Shown in pieces: positions 49,994 to 59,766 of a stretch of 64,000 nucleotides of DNA. Made by a program: the position numbers and the translations under genes. The stretch is from Solirubrobacter ginsenosidimutans (GTDB taxonomy: Bacteria; Actinomycetota; Thermoleophilia; Solirubrobacterales; Solirubrobacteraceae): contig NZ_JAPDOD010000015.1 of the NCBI RefSeq assembly GCF_027587205.1, positions 114,680 to 178,679 of the forward strand, in the 5' to 3' direction. The notes under the pieces were generated by a model that ran no database searches, had not been told where the DNA came from, and worked only from the letters and a program-made list of their open reading frames with translations. The stretch's first letter is position 1, and each line of letters opens with the position of its first letter.

Positions 49994-51010
49994 ATGGCAT
50001 CCGCGCTCCGCACCGTTGCGCACGATGACCGTCTAAGCCTCGTCGAGCACCTCACCGAGCTCCGGGTCCGGATCGTCGTCTGCCTCGTCGCCTTCGTTGC
50101 CGCGACCGTGTTCTGCATGGTCGAGAACCAGCGGATCCTCGACATCCTCAACAAGCCGCTGACCACGACGGTCAAGCCCGGCCGCAACGACCCGCTCACC
50201 AACGGCACGCGCTTCGACCAGCGCATGGCGATCTACCTGAAGCAGTCTGCCGAAGTGAACCGGCGGACCGCGGCCGCGGTCGAGGATGCGCAGCTCAAAC
50301 GCGATCTCCTGGCGCTGGCGAACGAGGGCGATCGGGTCGCCGCGTCGGCGCCGAAGCTCACCGCCCGCAAGCCCGTCACGCTCGGGGTCTCCGAGCCCTT
50401 CATGCAGACGCTGAAGGTCTCCGCGTCCGCGGGCCTGCTGATCTCGCTGCCGCTGATCCTCTTCCAGCTCTACGCGTTCGTCCTGCCGGCGTTCTCCCCG
50501 CGGGAGAAACAGATCGCGCTCCCCGCCATGTTGGGGATCCCGTTCCTGTTCATAGGTGGAGTCGTCTTCGGCTACTTCACGGTCGTGCCGAGCGCGATCC
50601 GGTTCCTACAGAACTTCAACACGGACGCGTTCGACGTCCTGATCCAAGCGCAGCCCTACTACAAGTTCGTGCTGATGCTCCTGATCGCGATGGGGCTGCT
50701 TTTCCAGATCCCCATTGGCATCGTGGCGATCACGCGGGTCGGAATCGTCTCCACCAGCCAACTGGCGCACAACCGCCGCTACGCGATCCTGGCCATCGCC
50801 GTCCTCGCGATGCTGCTGCCCGGTCAGGATCCGGTGACGATGACGATGTTGATGGCCCCTATGTACGTTTTGTTCGAGGGCTCTATCCTGTTGTCCTGGC
50901 TGCTGGATCGGCGTGCCGCGAGGGCCCACGCCGACGATGAGGATTTGGTTGATCTTGAGGACTCGTTGTCATCCTCCGAGCCAGTGCACGTCACCCGCGA
51001 TCAGGACTAG
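49994..51010 (+). CDS. tatC: Sec-independent translocase TatC with enlarged first periplasmic loop
   Basis: 338 residues, against about 250-300 in most TatC. Core motifs are present: LVEHLTELRVRIVVC at the N-terminus, SEPFMQTLKVS, FVLPAFSPREK and later helices. Between helix 1 (about 26-43) and SEPF (133-136) lies an extra helical, charged insertion of about 60-70 residues (KQSAEVNRRTAAAVEDAQL region). The tail after residue 300 is acidic. It binds twin-arginine signals, for example that of the Rieske protein encoded upstream. TatB is not seen. Confidence 0.93.
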   Translation: MASALRTVAHDDRLSLVEHLTELRVRIVVCLVAFVAATVFCMVENQRILDILNKPLTTTVKPGRNDPLTNGTRFDQRMAIYLKQSAEVNRRTAAAVEDAQLKRDLLALANEGDRVAASAPKLTARKPVTLGVSEPFMQTLKVSASAGLLISLPLILFQLYAFVLPAFSPREKQIALPAMLGIPFLFIGGVVFGYFTVVPSAIRFLQNFNTDAFDVLIQAQPYYKFVLMLLIAMGLLFQIPIGIVAITRVGIVSTSQLAHNRRYAILAIAVLAMLLPGQDPVTMTMLMAPMYVLFEGSILLSWLLDRRAARAHADDEDLVDLEDSLSSSEPVHVTRDQD

Positions 51011-51022
51011 TCCGCAACTTCC

Positions 51023-51736
51023 ATGCTGTTCGATCTGAGAAGCGGCGCTCGGCGCCGCACCGTCAAGGTTGTCTACCTCGGCCTCGCGCTGCTCATGTTC
51101 GTGGGCTTCGTAGGCTTCAGCATCGGATCGAGCGGCCTGTCCGGCGGCATCGTCGACGCTATCACCGGCAACGGCAACTCCGGCGGCGGTGACACCGCAG
51201 TCGTCGACCGCCTCTCCGCGCAGGTCACGACCGCCGACGCCAAGGCCAAGGCCGCCCCGAGCGACCCCGTCGCCTGGGCGGCTCTCGCTCAGGCCCGCCT
51301 CCGCCTCGCCAACGTCGGCGACAACCTGGACCCGGCCACCGGCGCCTACACGGCCTCCGGCAACCGCCAGCTCGCCGCGGCAGGCACCGCCTGGGACAAG
51401 TACCTCGCGCTGAACCCGCCCAAGCCGGACGAGAGCCTCGCCCGCCAGATGGCCAACGCCTACCTGACCGTCGGCAACGCCGACAAGGCCGTCACCGCCC
51501 AGGAAGTCGTCACCGAGGTCGACCCGACCCAGCAGACGTTCTCCAACCTCGCCATCTTCGCCTACCAGGCCGGCCAGACCCGCAAGGGCGACCTCGCCTC
51601 CACCAAGGCCGTCGAGCTCGCCCCCGCGGCTGACAAGAAGGACCTCAAGACCCAGTTGGACTCGGCCAAGACCCAGGCGCTGACCCAACAGCTCCAACAG
51701 GCCGCCCCGAGCGCCACGCCGACCATCGGCGGCTAA
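51023..51736 (+). CDS. Membrane-anchored TPR-like protein
   Basis: 237 residues, 12 bp after tatC. One membrane helix (about 17-37) with a glycine-rich spacer. The soluble part has TPR-like helix pairs: DPVAWAALAQARLRLANVG and LARQMANAYLTVGNADKAVTA, followed by FSNLAIFAYQAGQTRKGDLA. The C-terminus is glutamine-rich. It is probably an extracytoplasmic scaffold; given the position after tatAC a link to export is possible but not shown. Confidence 0.8.
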   Translation: MLFDLRSGARRRTVKVVYLGLALLMFVGFVGFSIGSSGLSGGIVDAITGNGNSGGGDTAVVDRLSAQVTTADAKAKAAPSDPVAWAALAQARLRLANVGDNLDPATGAYTASGNRQLAAAGTAWDKYLALNPPKPDESLARQMANAYLTVGNADKAVTAQEVVTEVDPTQQTFSNLAIFAYQAGQTRKGDLASTKAVELAPAADKKDLKTQLDSAKTQALTQQLQQAAPSATPTIGG

Positions 51737-51764
51737 CACCTCCGCCGCTATCCTGTGCGGCCCA

Positions 51765-51837
51765 GCCCTTGTAGCTCAATTGGCAGAGCAGCGGACTCTT
51801 AATCCGAAGGTTGAAGGTTCGATTCCTTCCGGGGGCA
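51765..51837 (+). tRNA. tRNA-Lys (CUU)
   Basis: 73 nt: acceptor GCCCTTG/CGGGGGC with two G-U pairs, D arm GCTC/GAGC, anticodon arm GCGGA-CTCTTAA-TCCGA (anticodon CTT, one mismatch at the stem base), T arm GAAGG-TTCGATT-CCTTC, discriminator A. CCA is not encoded (ACTT follows). Confidence 0.96.
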
Positions 51838-51841
51838 CTTC

Positions 51842-51867
51842 CGAAACCGCGCTACGGCGCGGTTTCG
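51842..51867 (+). terminator. Intrinsic terminator after tRNA-Lys
   Basis: Perfect 11-bp stem CGAAACCGCGC/GCGCGGTTTCG with loop TACG, 4 nt after the tRNA, followed by TTGGTT. Confidence 0.85.
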
Positions 51868-51935
51868 TTGGTTAAGGGGTCGGGTACCCCCGGGGGCCTC
51901 GACGAGCCCAAGAACGCGACAGACCGCCTCGGCGG

Positions 51936-51974
51936 GTGGTCACAAAAGCCCGCTATAGGGGCTTTTGTGACCAC
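51936..51974. terminator. Long perfect inverted repeat, probably a bidirectional terminator
   Basis: 16-bp perfect arms GTGGTCACAAAAGCCC (51936-51951) and its complement (51959-51974) around the 7-nt loop GCTATAG. The AAAAGCCC...GGGCTTTT core gives a T-rich end in both directions. It lies between tRNA-Lys and the convergent gene ending at 52006. Confidence 0.7.
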
Positions 51975-52005
51975 TGGTCGTCGGTGGCGGTGCGCGCGGG
52001 CGGGG

Positions 52006-52365
52006 TCAGCCGCCGAAGTTGGCCTGGCAGTCGGCGAGGGCGCCGGTGTCGGCGCCGGCCTTGGCGACGCAGTCGGTGAGCTTGGAGGCGTCGTCGACGG
52101 ACTTCTGCACGCCGGCCGAGGCGTCGTCGGCGGTCTTCTGCGTGGCGGGGGAGGTCGCGTCGGTGGCCTGCTTGGTGGCGGCGGCGGTGTCGGCCTTGGC
52201 CTGGTCGAGCTGCTGGGTGACGGCCTGGGTGGTGGTGCGGACTGCATCGTTGGCGGTGTCGGAGCTCGGCTTGATCACGGTGAAGTACATGACCGCGAAG
52301 ATGATCAGCGGGACGAGGATCAGGAAGACGCGAGCGATCGGGTTGCGAACTTGGAAGAGGATCAT
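52006..52365 (-). CDS. Small membrane-anchored protein, function unknown
   Basis: 119 residues. A short basic N-terminus, one strongly hydrophobic helix (IARVFLILVPLIIFAVMYFTVI, read in two parts, about 10-31), then a long Ala/Thr/Asp/Gln-rich helical region and two cysteines near the C-terminus (C98 and C112 approximately) that could form a disulphide outside the cell. No family is recognised. It resembles other small envelope proteins of the lineage in composition. Confidence 0.75.
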   Translation of the reverse strand: MILFQVRNPIARVFLILVPLIIFAVMYFTVIKPSSDTANDAVRTTTQAVTQQLDQAKADTAAATKQATDATSPATQKTADDASAGVQKSVDDASKLTDCVAKAGADTGALADCQANFGG

Positions 52366-52469
52366 GCTCGTCTAACTGCTCAGGGGGCTTGGCATTACGC
52401 GGGGCTGCACGAATGGGTAGCCGGGCGGGCTTGACGGGTGCTGCGGCGCCCGAAGAGGATGGGTCGCAG

Positions 52470-54338
52470 ATGAGACTGCGCCGAGTGTTCGCTGTGCTGG
52501 GAGTGATCGCGGGCGGTGCAGTACCGACGGCGGCGGTGGCGCTGAGCGCCGATCCGTTCGGCGCGCCGGAGATCGCCGATCCGACCTGGCGGCCGGCGAC
52601 GAACTTCACCGAGGGGGTGCCGTTCGCCGGCGCCGACGGCGCGGGGAACATGCTGCTCGCGACGATCTATCGCAAGACCGTGAGCTCCGACGATCAGCTC
52701 GCCGTGCTCGAGCGCTGCGGGTCGGGTCCGGTGACGTGGCAGCGCACGGTGCTGACCGACGTGGCCGGTGGGATCACGCCGGGCAGGTTGCTGGTCTCAC
52801 GCGACGGGACGGCGCTGGCGACGTGGCGGGTCGCGGGTGGCGGCACCGTCCGGCACTACTCGTCGGTGAGGCCGCCTGGCGGCGACTGGGGGGAGCCGCA
52901 GCTGATCGTCTCCGACCTCAATGTCAGTTTCGTGCAGCTCGCCGTCAGCGACACCGGCGACGCGATCGCGACGTGGGTGGACTCGTCGCCGTCCGGGACG
53001 TGGGCGTCGATTCGGCCTGCGGGTGGGGCGTGGGGCGCTCCCGAGTCGATCGCGGCCACGAACCTCACCTCCGACGTCGCGATGAGCGCGACCGGCGACG
53101 CGGTCGTCGCGTACAAGGGGTCGACGCCTGGGTGGGTGTTCTCCCGCTATCGCCCGGCCGGCGGGACCTGGGGCGGCGTGCAGGAGGTCCTTCGCAACGC
53201 CTATCAGGACACGCTCAAGAGCCTGATGGTGGAGTTCGACGGGACTGGGAAGGCGGTCGCGCTGGCGAACTTCCGCGAGCTCAACGACACGATCCGCGTG
53301 AATGTCCGCTCCAGCACTGGATGGGGCCCGACCGACCAGGTCCTCGACGACGACGGGGCGAACCCGCCGAACCCGTCGTTCGATAGCCGCATCCTGCAGG
53401 GGCTCGTGCGCCATCCGCAGGGTGCCGTCGCGGTGTGGACCCGTCGCCCGACCTCGAGCAACTTCACCGACGACATCGTCGTCTCGCGCCTGAGCGCCGC
53501 GGGTTGGGAGACGCCGCAGAAGGTCTTCGACCTCCCGTCGGCCTTCGCGAACGCCAGCGTGGCCACGAACGACGCGGGCGAGATCCTGCTCGCCGCGACG
53601 CTCCTGTACCGCCCGGCGACGACCGACGTCAACGACGTCAGGATGTCGATCGCGCCGAGCCTGACCGGCGCATGGCCCGATCTGACGCTCCTCTCGCCGC
53701 AGGCGACGCCCGTGAACCAGTTCCGGGACGCCTTCGCCGTGGGCGGCGGGTCGGCGTTCTACGTCGGCTGGGGCGTGCACGGCGGTAGCAACCAGCGGAC
53801 GGAGGTCGTCGCGACGAAGCCGGCCGGCGCGACGTGCGCCGCGACGCCGACGCCCACCGCGACCGCCACTGCCAGTGCCACGCCGACCGCGACGGCAAGC
53901 GCGACTGCGACCGCCACGCCGACGGCGTCAGCGACCGCGACGGCCAGCCCGACACCGACCGCAACCGCGACGCCAGACCCGCTCCCGCTCCCGTCCGCGA
54001 CCCCGACGCCCACCCCGACGGCGCAACCGTCCCCGCCGCCCCCCACACCCGCCGCGCCGTCCGCCATCGCCGACTTCACCACCCTCCCCGCCGCGTCCAC
54101 CTGCGTCCGCGGCCACAAGCTGACCGTCAAGCTCAAGAAGCCGCCGAAGGGCTACGTCGTCAAGACCGTCACGGTCAAGGTCAACGCCAAGAAGGTCGCG
54201 ACCCTCAAGGGCAAGCAGCTCAAGAAGCCGCTGCATCTGCGCAAGCTGCCGCAAGGAACCTTCACCGTCACCGTGACCATCACGCTGACCAAAGGCAAGG
54301 GCCTGACAGAACGGCGACGGTACACCGCGTGCAAATAG
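52470..54338 (+). CDS. Secreted repeat protein with Thr/Pro-rich linker
   Basis: 622 residues from ATG 52470, with GAGG upstream; the frame is open to 52389 but the signal peptide (MRLRRVFAVLGVIAGGAV) starts here. Residues 60-470 contain repeats of about 40-55 residues with variants of RPAGGxWGxPExI and GDAxATW, as in beta-propeller-like exoproteins. A Thr/Ala/Pro linker (about 480-540) made of ATATASATP-like units follows, then a basic beta-domain (LKKPPKGYVVKTVTVKVNAK) ending with two cysteines flanking it. It is expected at the cell surface or secreted. No catalytic residues found. Confidence 0.82.
   Translation: MRLRRVFAVLGVIAGGAVPTAAVALSADPFGAPEIADPTWRPATNFTEGVPFAGADGAGNMLLATIYRKTVSSDDQLAVLERCGSGPVTWQRTVLTDVAGGITPGRLLVSRDGTALATWRVAGGGTVRHYSSVRPPGGDWGEPQLIVSDLNVSFVQLAVSDTGDAIATWVDSSPSGTWASIRPAGGAWGAPESIAATNLTSDVAMSATGDAVVAYKGSTPGWVFSRYRPAGGTWGGVQEVLRNAYQDTLKSLMVEFDGTGKAVALANFRELNDTIRVNVRSSTGWGPTDQVLDDDGANPPNPSFDSRILQGLVRHPQGAVAVWTRRPTSSNFTDDIVVSRLSAAGWETPQKVFDLPSAFANASVATNDAGEILLAATLLYRPATTDVNDVRMSIAPSLTGAWPDLTLLSPQATPVNQFRDAFAVGGGSAFYVGWGVHGGSNQRTEVVATKPAGATCAATPTPTATATASATPTATASATATATPTASATATASPTPTATATPDPLPLPSATPTPTPTAQPSPPPPTPAAPSAIADFTTLPAASTCVRGHKLTVKLKKPPKGYVVKTVTVKVNAKKVATLKGKQLKKPLHLRKLPQGTFTVTVTITLTKGKGLTERRRYTACK
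53837..53995 (+). repeat. Low-complexity coding repeat (Thr-Ala-Ser-Pro)
   Basis: Imperfect tandem units of the GCGACCGCCACGCCGACGGC kind encode the Thr/Ala/Ser/Pro linker of the secreted protein. Such tracts change length easily by slippage. Confidence 0.7.
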
Positions 54339-54354
54339 CGTCATCCTCGGGTGG

Positions 54355-55191
54355 GTGGATGCCCTTGTCGTCGAAGACCTGAGCAAGCGCTACGGCCCGA
54401 CGGCGGCCGTCGACGGCCTGTCGTTCGCCGTTCCGAAGGGCAGCGTGTGCGGCTTCCTCGGCCCGAACGGGGCGGGAAAGACGACCACGCTGCGGATCCT
54501 GTTCGGGCTGACCAGGGCGACCGCGGGGAGAGCGGAAGCGGTCGGCCGCGTGAGCGGCGTCCTTGACCGCGACGGCTTTCATCCGGCAAGGACCGCCCGC
54601 GACGAGCTCGCCCTCGCGGCGCGCCGCAACGGGAAAGGCGACGCCGACGCGGCGCTCGCCAAGGCGGGCCTCGAAGCCGTCGCGGACCGCAAGATCGGGG
54701 CCTGCTCGTTCGGCACCCGCCGGCGCCTCGCCCTCGCCGCGGCGCTCCTGGCCGAGCCGGAGGTCCTCCTGCTCGACGAGCCCGCGACCGGCCTGGACCC
54801 CCACGCCCTGCGCGCGCTGCGTGGCCAGCTCAGAGACCACGCCGAACGCGGCGGCACCGTCTTGCTCTCGAGCCACGTGCTCGACGAGGTCGCCGCGACG
54901 TGCGACCGGGTCGTGGTGGTCGCGCAAGGCCGTCGCGTCGCCGAAGGACCGCTCGACGCGCTCCTCGCACAACGAATCCGCCTGCGCTCACCTGACGCGC
55001 ACGAGTTGCTCGGCGCGCTCAAGCAAAACGGCCTGGACGCCACGACCGACGGTCCCGGAACGGTGATCGTCTCCGGGGCCGACCCGGACCAAGTGGGCCG
55101 AGTCGTCCGCGACAGCCGCGCGATCCTGCACGAGATGAGCACGCAGGGCGCGCTCGAGGCGCTCTATGTGGGGATCACCGAGGCCTCGTGA
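54355..55191 (+). CDS. ABC transporter ATP-binding protein with altered signature motif
   Basis: 278 residues, GTG start. Walker A GPNGAGKTTTLRIL, Walker B VLLLDEPATGLD and H-loop LSSHVLDE are normal, but the signature is CSFGTRRRLALAAALL in place of LSGGxxxR, and the region between Walker A and signature is shortened. The C-terminal 70 residues are the DUF4162-like extension of drug/lipid exporters. It is coupled to the permease by a 4-bp overlap. Confidence 0.9.
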   Translation: MDALVVEDLSKRYGPTAAVDGLSFAVPKGSVCGFLGPNGAGKTTTLRILFGLTRATAGRAEAVGRVSGVLDRDGFHPARTARDELALAARRNGKGDADAALAKAGLEAVADRKIGACSFGTRRRLALAAALLAEPEVLLLDEPATGLDPHALRALRGQLRDHAERGGTVLLSSHVLDEVAATCDRVVVVAQGRRVAEGPLDALLAQRIRLRSPDAHELLGALKQNGLDATTDGPGTVIVSGADPDQVGRVVRDSRAILHEMSTQGALEALYVGITEAS

Positions 55192-55904
55192 AGACCGAGT
55201 TCTGGGCCCTGCGGACGGTCGCCGCCTACCGCCGCGCGCTCGCGCTGGCGATCGCGTTCAGTGGCTTTCTCGCCATCTCATTCCTCGGGGTCCGCGATCT
55301 CGCGACCACGGCGCCCGTCGACGCCGAGTCGGCACTCTCCAGCGGTGCGGTCACCGGGTTCGTCGCCGTCGTCTACGCGGCGGCGACGGCGGGCGGGGAG
55401 ATCGCGCGCGGCGGCCTTGCGCTCGCGCTCCTCGGCAGCCCCGATCGCCGGCGGGCGATCGCAGACCGCCTGAGCGCGCACGCCGTCGCCGGGGCGTCCT
55501 TCGGCGCCGCGGGCGCCATCACGGCGGCGGTCCTCACGTTCGGGTTGCTGAGCGCGGGCGCGGGCCCGATCCCCGGCGTGGACGTCCTTGCCGCCCGCGC
55601 CGCGGGCACGATCGCCTACGGCGCGCTGATGGGCGTCATCGGCGCCGCGCTCGGTCTCGCCTTCCGCTCACCCGCGGCCGCCGTCATCACCGCGCTGGTC
55701 GTCATGCTCGCGCTCGACCCGCTCCTCGCGGGCCTGCTGGACGTCTTCGCCCAGTGGGGTCCCGGCGGCGCAGCGGGCTCGCTCACCGGCAGCGGCGCCA
55801 GCGATCTCCCGCCGCCCTGGGCGGGCGGGCTGACGCTCTGCATCTACGCGGCGCTCCTCGGCGGTGCGGCGGCGGCGCTGACCGCCCGCCGAGACGTCCC
55901 CTAA
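55188..55904 (+). CDS. ABC transporter permease (ABC-2 like)
   Basis: 238 residues, GTG start overlapping the ATPase gene. Six hydrophobic helices with short loops, beginning MKTEFWALRTVAAYRRALAL, a layout typical of small ABC-2 permeases. The substrate cannot be told. The next gene follows after 10 bp with its own -10 element inside the end of this gene. Confidence 0.85.
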   Translation: MKTEFWALRTVAAYRRALALAIAFSGFLAISFLGVRDLATTAPVDAESALSSGAVTGFVAVVYAAATAGGEIARGGLALALLGSPDRRRAIADRLSAHAVAGASFGAAGAITAAVLTFGLLSAGAGPIPGVDVLAARAAGTIAYGALMGVIGAALGLAFRSPAAAVITALVVMLALDPLLAGLLDVFAQWGPGGAAGSLTGSGASDLPPPWAGGLTLCIYAALLGGAAAALTARRDVP

Positions 55905-55907
55905 CCT
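55902..55907 (+). promoter_or_regulatory. Promoter with -10 TAACCT and -35 CTGACC, leaderless start
   Basis: TAACCT ends 7 nt before the ATG at 55915; CTGACC at 55878-55883 is 18 bp upstream and matches four of six positions of TTGACA. No ribosome site between the -10 and the ATG. Confidence 0.5.
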
Positions 55908-55914
55908 TCAAGGC

Positions 55915-56697
55915 ATGCTCGCCAGCGTCGACGGTGCGATCGGGCCCGCCGAGGAGGCGAGGATCCCGGTCTCGGACGAAGGCCTCCTCCGCGGGGACGG
56001 GGCGTTCGAGGTCATGCGGCTCTACCAGGGCCGCCCGTTCGCGTTCGAGGAGCACCTCGCCCGCCTCGCGCGCACCTGCGCGGGTCTCCGGCTCGAGCTG
56101 GACCTGGACACGTGGCGGGAGGAGATCGCCGCGCTGCTGGAGTGCAACGGCCCGGCCGAGTGCCTGCTGCGGCTCGTGCTCACCCGCGGCGGCCGCCGGA
56201 TCGCCTTGATCGAGCCCGCCCCGCGGCACAAGCCCGTCGCCCGCGTCGCGACGATCACCTATGCGCCCAACCGGGTGCTCGACGGGCTCAAGACCCTCAG
56301 CTACGCCGGCAACATGCTCGCCACGCGGATCGCCAAGGAGGGCGGCTACGACGAGGCGCTGCTCGTCACCCCGCATGGCCGCATCCTCGAGGGGCCGACG
56401 TGGTCGTTCTTCTGGGTGCGCGACGGGCGCCTGTTCACGCCGCCGCTCAGCGAGCGCATCCTGGGCTCGATCACCCGCGAGCGGATCCTCGCCGAGACGG
56501 ACGTGATCGAAGAGACGTGCACGCTCGACGACCTGCGGGGCGCGGAGGAGGCGTTCATCGCGTCGACCACGCGGACCGTCCAGCCGATCGCCGCGGTCGA
56601 CGATCTCACGCTGCCCGCCGCGCCCGGGCCCGTCACCCTCAAGACCCGCGAGACGATGGATCAGGCGATCGAGCGGGAGCTCGGTGTCGTCGCCTAA
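55915..56697 (+). CDS. Class IV PLP aminotransferase (IlvE / aminodeoxychorismate lyase-like)
   Basis: 260 residues, fold-type IV. Seen: the N-terminal ISVSDEGLLRGDGAFEVMRL-like stretch (PVSDEGLLRGDGAFEVMR), the PLP lysine in GLKTLSYAGNMLA, the glutamate in ILEGPTWSFFWV and the SSTRxVxPI-like ASTTRTVQPIAAVD. It could be a branched-chain or D-amino-acid aminotransferase or 4-amino-4-deoxychorismate lyase (PabC). The short length is closer to PabC, but no pab genes are adjacent. Confidence 0.88.
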   Translation: MLASVDGAIGPAEEARIPVSDEGLLRGDGAFEVMRLYQGRPFAFEEHLARLARTCAGLRLELDLDTWREEIAALLECNGPAECLLRLVLTRGGRRIALIEPAPRHKPVARVATITYAPNRVLDGLKTLSYAGNMLATRIAKEGGYDEALLVTPHGRILEGPTWSFFWVRDGRLFTPPLSERILGSITRERILAETDVIEETCTLDDLRGAEEAFIASTTRTVQPIAAVDDLTLPAAPGPVTLKTRETMDQAIERELGVVA

Positions 56698-56706
56698 CTG
56701 CGCGGA

Positions 56707-56723
56707 TGCGGCGCTCCGCCGCA
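56707..56723. terminator. Small hairpin after the aminotransferase gene
   Basis: Perfect 7-bp stem TGCGGCG/CGCCGCA with a 3-nt loop, 10 nt after the stop. A second shorter inverted repeat TGGTA/TACCA (56725-56741) follows. Together they may end transcription or bind a regulator ahead of the next gene. Confidence 0.45.
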
Positions 56724-56822
56724 CTGGTAATCGAGATACCAGGCGACGTGGATTGAGGCTTGGACGAGGCCTCGAATCAGGCTCATGAGTACGTATTACC
56801 CGTGCATGTGGGGAGAATTAAC

Positions 56823-57806
56823 GTGATTCGCGTCGGCGTGGTCGGCCTCGGCTACTGGGGCCCCAATTTGGCACGCAACTTCGCGGCGATCCCGGGCTGC
56901 GAGCTCGCGTGGTGCTGCGACGCGTCCGAGACCGCGAGGGCCCGCTGGGCGCCGTCGTTTCAGACCGCCCGGTTCACCGCCGACCTCGACGATCTCCTCA
57001 ACGACGACACGCTCGACGCGATCGTCCTCGCCACGCCCGTGCCGACCCACGGCCCGCTCGCCGAGCGGGTGCTCGACGCCGGCAAGCACTGCCTGGTCGA
57101 GAAGCCGCTGGCCTACACGGTCGAGGACGCCGAGCGGGCGGTCGCGGCGGCCGAGCGCAGCGGGAAGATCCTGATGGTCGGCCACCTGCTCGTCTATCAC
57201 CCCGGCGTCGACAAGCTCAAGGCGATCGCGGACTCCGGCGAGCTCGGCGACATCCACTACATCTACTCGCACCGGCTGAACCTCGGGAAGCTGCGCTCGG
57301 ACGAGAACGCGCTCTGGTCGCTGGGCGCGCACGACATCTCGGTCGTCCTGCACCTCGCCGGCGAGGACCCGGACACCGTCGAAGCGCGCGGCGAGGCCTA
57401 TACCCGCGCGGGCGTCGAGGACGTGGTGTTCTCGTTCCTGCGCTTCCCGTCGGGCGTCGCGGCGCATCTGCACATGTCGTGGCTGGATCCGCACAAGACG
57501 CGCAGCTTCACCGTCGTCGGAGCCAAGAAGATGGCCACGTTCGACGACATGGAGCTCGAGCGCAAGGTCACGATCTACGACAAGGGCTTCGACGAGGACA
57601 CGCACTCCTACGGCGAGTACATCACCCGCTCAGGCGATATCCACAGCCCACGGATCTCCAATCGCGAGCCGCTGCGGATCGAGTGCGAGCACTTCATCGA
57701 CTGCATCCGCGAGGGGAAGGCGCCGCGCTCCGACGGGGCCGCGGGGCTCCGGGTCGTGCGGGTACTCGCGACGCTCCAGGAGAATCTGAACGCGACACGG
57801 CGATAG
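56823..57806 (+). CDS. Gfo/Idh/MocA family NAD(P)-dependent sugar oxidoreductase
   Basis: 327 residues from GTG 56823, chosen for GGGGAG at 56810-56815 and because the Rossmann strand IRVGVVGLGYWGPNLARNF begins right after it. The sugar-dehydrogenase catalytic signature is LVEKPLAYT (EKP lysine) and the histidine in WSLGAHDISVVLHL. Members of this subgroup (WYGPN pattern) are often in nucleotide-sugar or UDP-N-acetyl-glucosamine 3-dehydrogenase routes such as WlbA, but no sugar cluster is near. Confidence 0.92.
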   Translation: MIRVGVVGLGYWGPNLARNFAAIPGCELAWCCDASETARARWAPSFQTARFTADLDDLLNDDTLDAIVLATPVPTHGPLAERVLDAGKHCLVEKPLAYTVEDAERAVAAAERSGKILMVGHLLVYHPGVDKLKAIADSGELGDIHYIYSHRLNLGKLRSDENALWSLGAHDISVVLHLAGEDPDTVEARGEAYTRAGVEDVVFSFLRFPSGVAAHLHMSWLDPHKTRSFTVVGAKKMATFDDMELERKVTIYDKGFDEDTHSYGEYITRSGDIHSPRISNREPLRIECEHFIDCIREGKAPRSDGAAGLRVVRVLATLQENLNATRR

Positions 57807-57809
57807 GCT
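57804..57809 (+). promoter_or_regulatory. -10 element (TAGGCT), likely leaderless start
   Basis: Ends 7 nt before the ATG at 57817 and overlaps the stop of the oxidoreductase gene; no ribosome site between. Confidence 0.4.
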
Positions 57810-57816
57810 CGCTCTC

Positions 57817-58404
57817 ATGAGCGACCCACGCATCACGTCCGGCGATCCACTGGCCGGCTACACGACGCCGCCGCCGCCCGGCGCGGGCGGCGTGGCCACC
57901 GCGGACCCGTTGAGCGCGCCCGCGTCGGCCGGCTGGGAGCTCTCGGGCTGGTGGCGGCGTGTCGGCGCCTACCTGATCGACGCCGTCGTCATCGTGATCA
58001 TCGCCGGCGTCTTCTTCGGCATCTTCGCCGCGTTCGCCGGCGCCGGGTTCCTGGTGGGCGACACGACAGGGTTCATCGCGAGCGTGCTCGCGCTCATGGG
58101 TTTCCTGCTGTGCGTCGTGGTCGCCGCGCTGCTCTACGCGCCGCTGATGATGGCCCGGACCAACGGCAAGACGCTCGGCCGCATGATGACCGGCATCCGG
58201 GTCGTGCGCGCCAACGGCAAGCCGATCAGCTTCGGCTACGCCGTGGTCCGCGAGGTCCTGGTGAAGTGGCTGCTCATCGGCGCGATCGCAGGCTCCTTCA
58301 CGTTCGGCCTCGCGGTGCTGATCGACTATCTGTGGCCGCTCTGGGACGAGGAGAACCGGGCGCTCCACGACATGGTCGTGGACAGCCGGACCATCCTCGA
58401 CTGA
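57817..58404 (+). CDS. RDD family membrane protein
   Basis: 195 residues. A glycine/proline-rich cytosolic N-terminus (about 1-40) is followed by an RDD domain with WRRVGAYLIDAVVIVIIAGV (the R..D of the name), a central pair of helices, NGKTLGRMMTGIRVV and a C-terminal helix with LHDMVVDSRTI. RDD proteins include Na+/H+ antiporters, but for most the role is unknown. Its stop directly abuts the purA stop on the other strand with no spacer. Confidence 0.9.
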   Translation: MSDPRITSGDPLAGYTTPPPPGAGGVATADPLSAPASAGWELSGWWRRVGAYLIDAVVIVIIAGVFFGIFAAFAGAGFLVGDTTGFIASVLALMGFLLCVVVAALLYAPLMMARTNGKTLGRMMTGIRVVRANGKPISFGYAVVREVLVKWLLIGAIAGSFTFGLAVLIDYLWPLWDEENRALHDMVVDSRTILD

Positions 58405-59733
<1,329 letters not shown>

Positions 59734-59766
59734 TCAGTGTACGAGCGATGACGAAAGCGGTTGCGC

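Noticed and set aside
53837..53995. Tandem repeat resembling a CRISPR or minisatellite
   Set aside because: The units are short, contiguous and in frame, encoding a Thr/Ala/Pro linker; there are no spacers and no cas genes.
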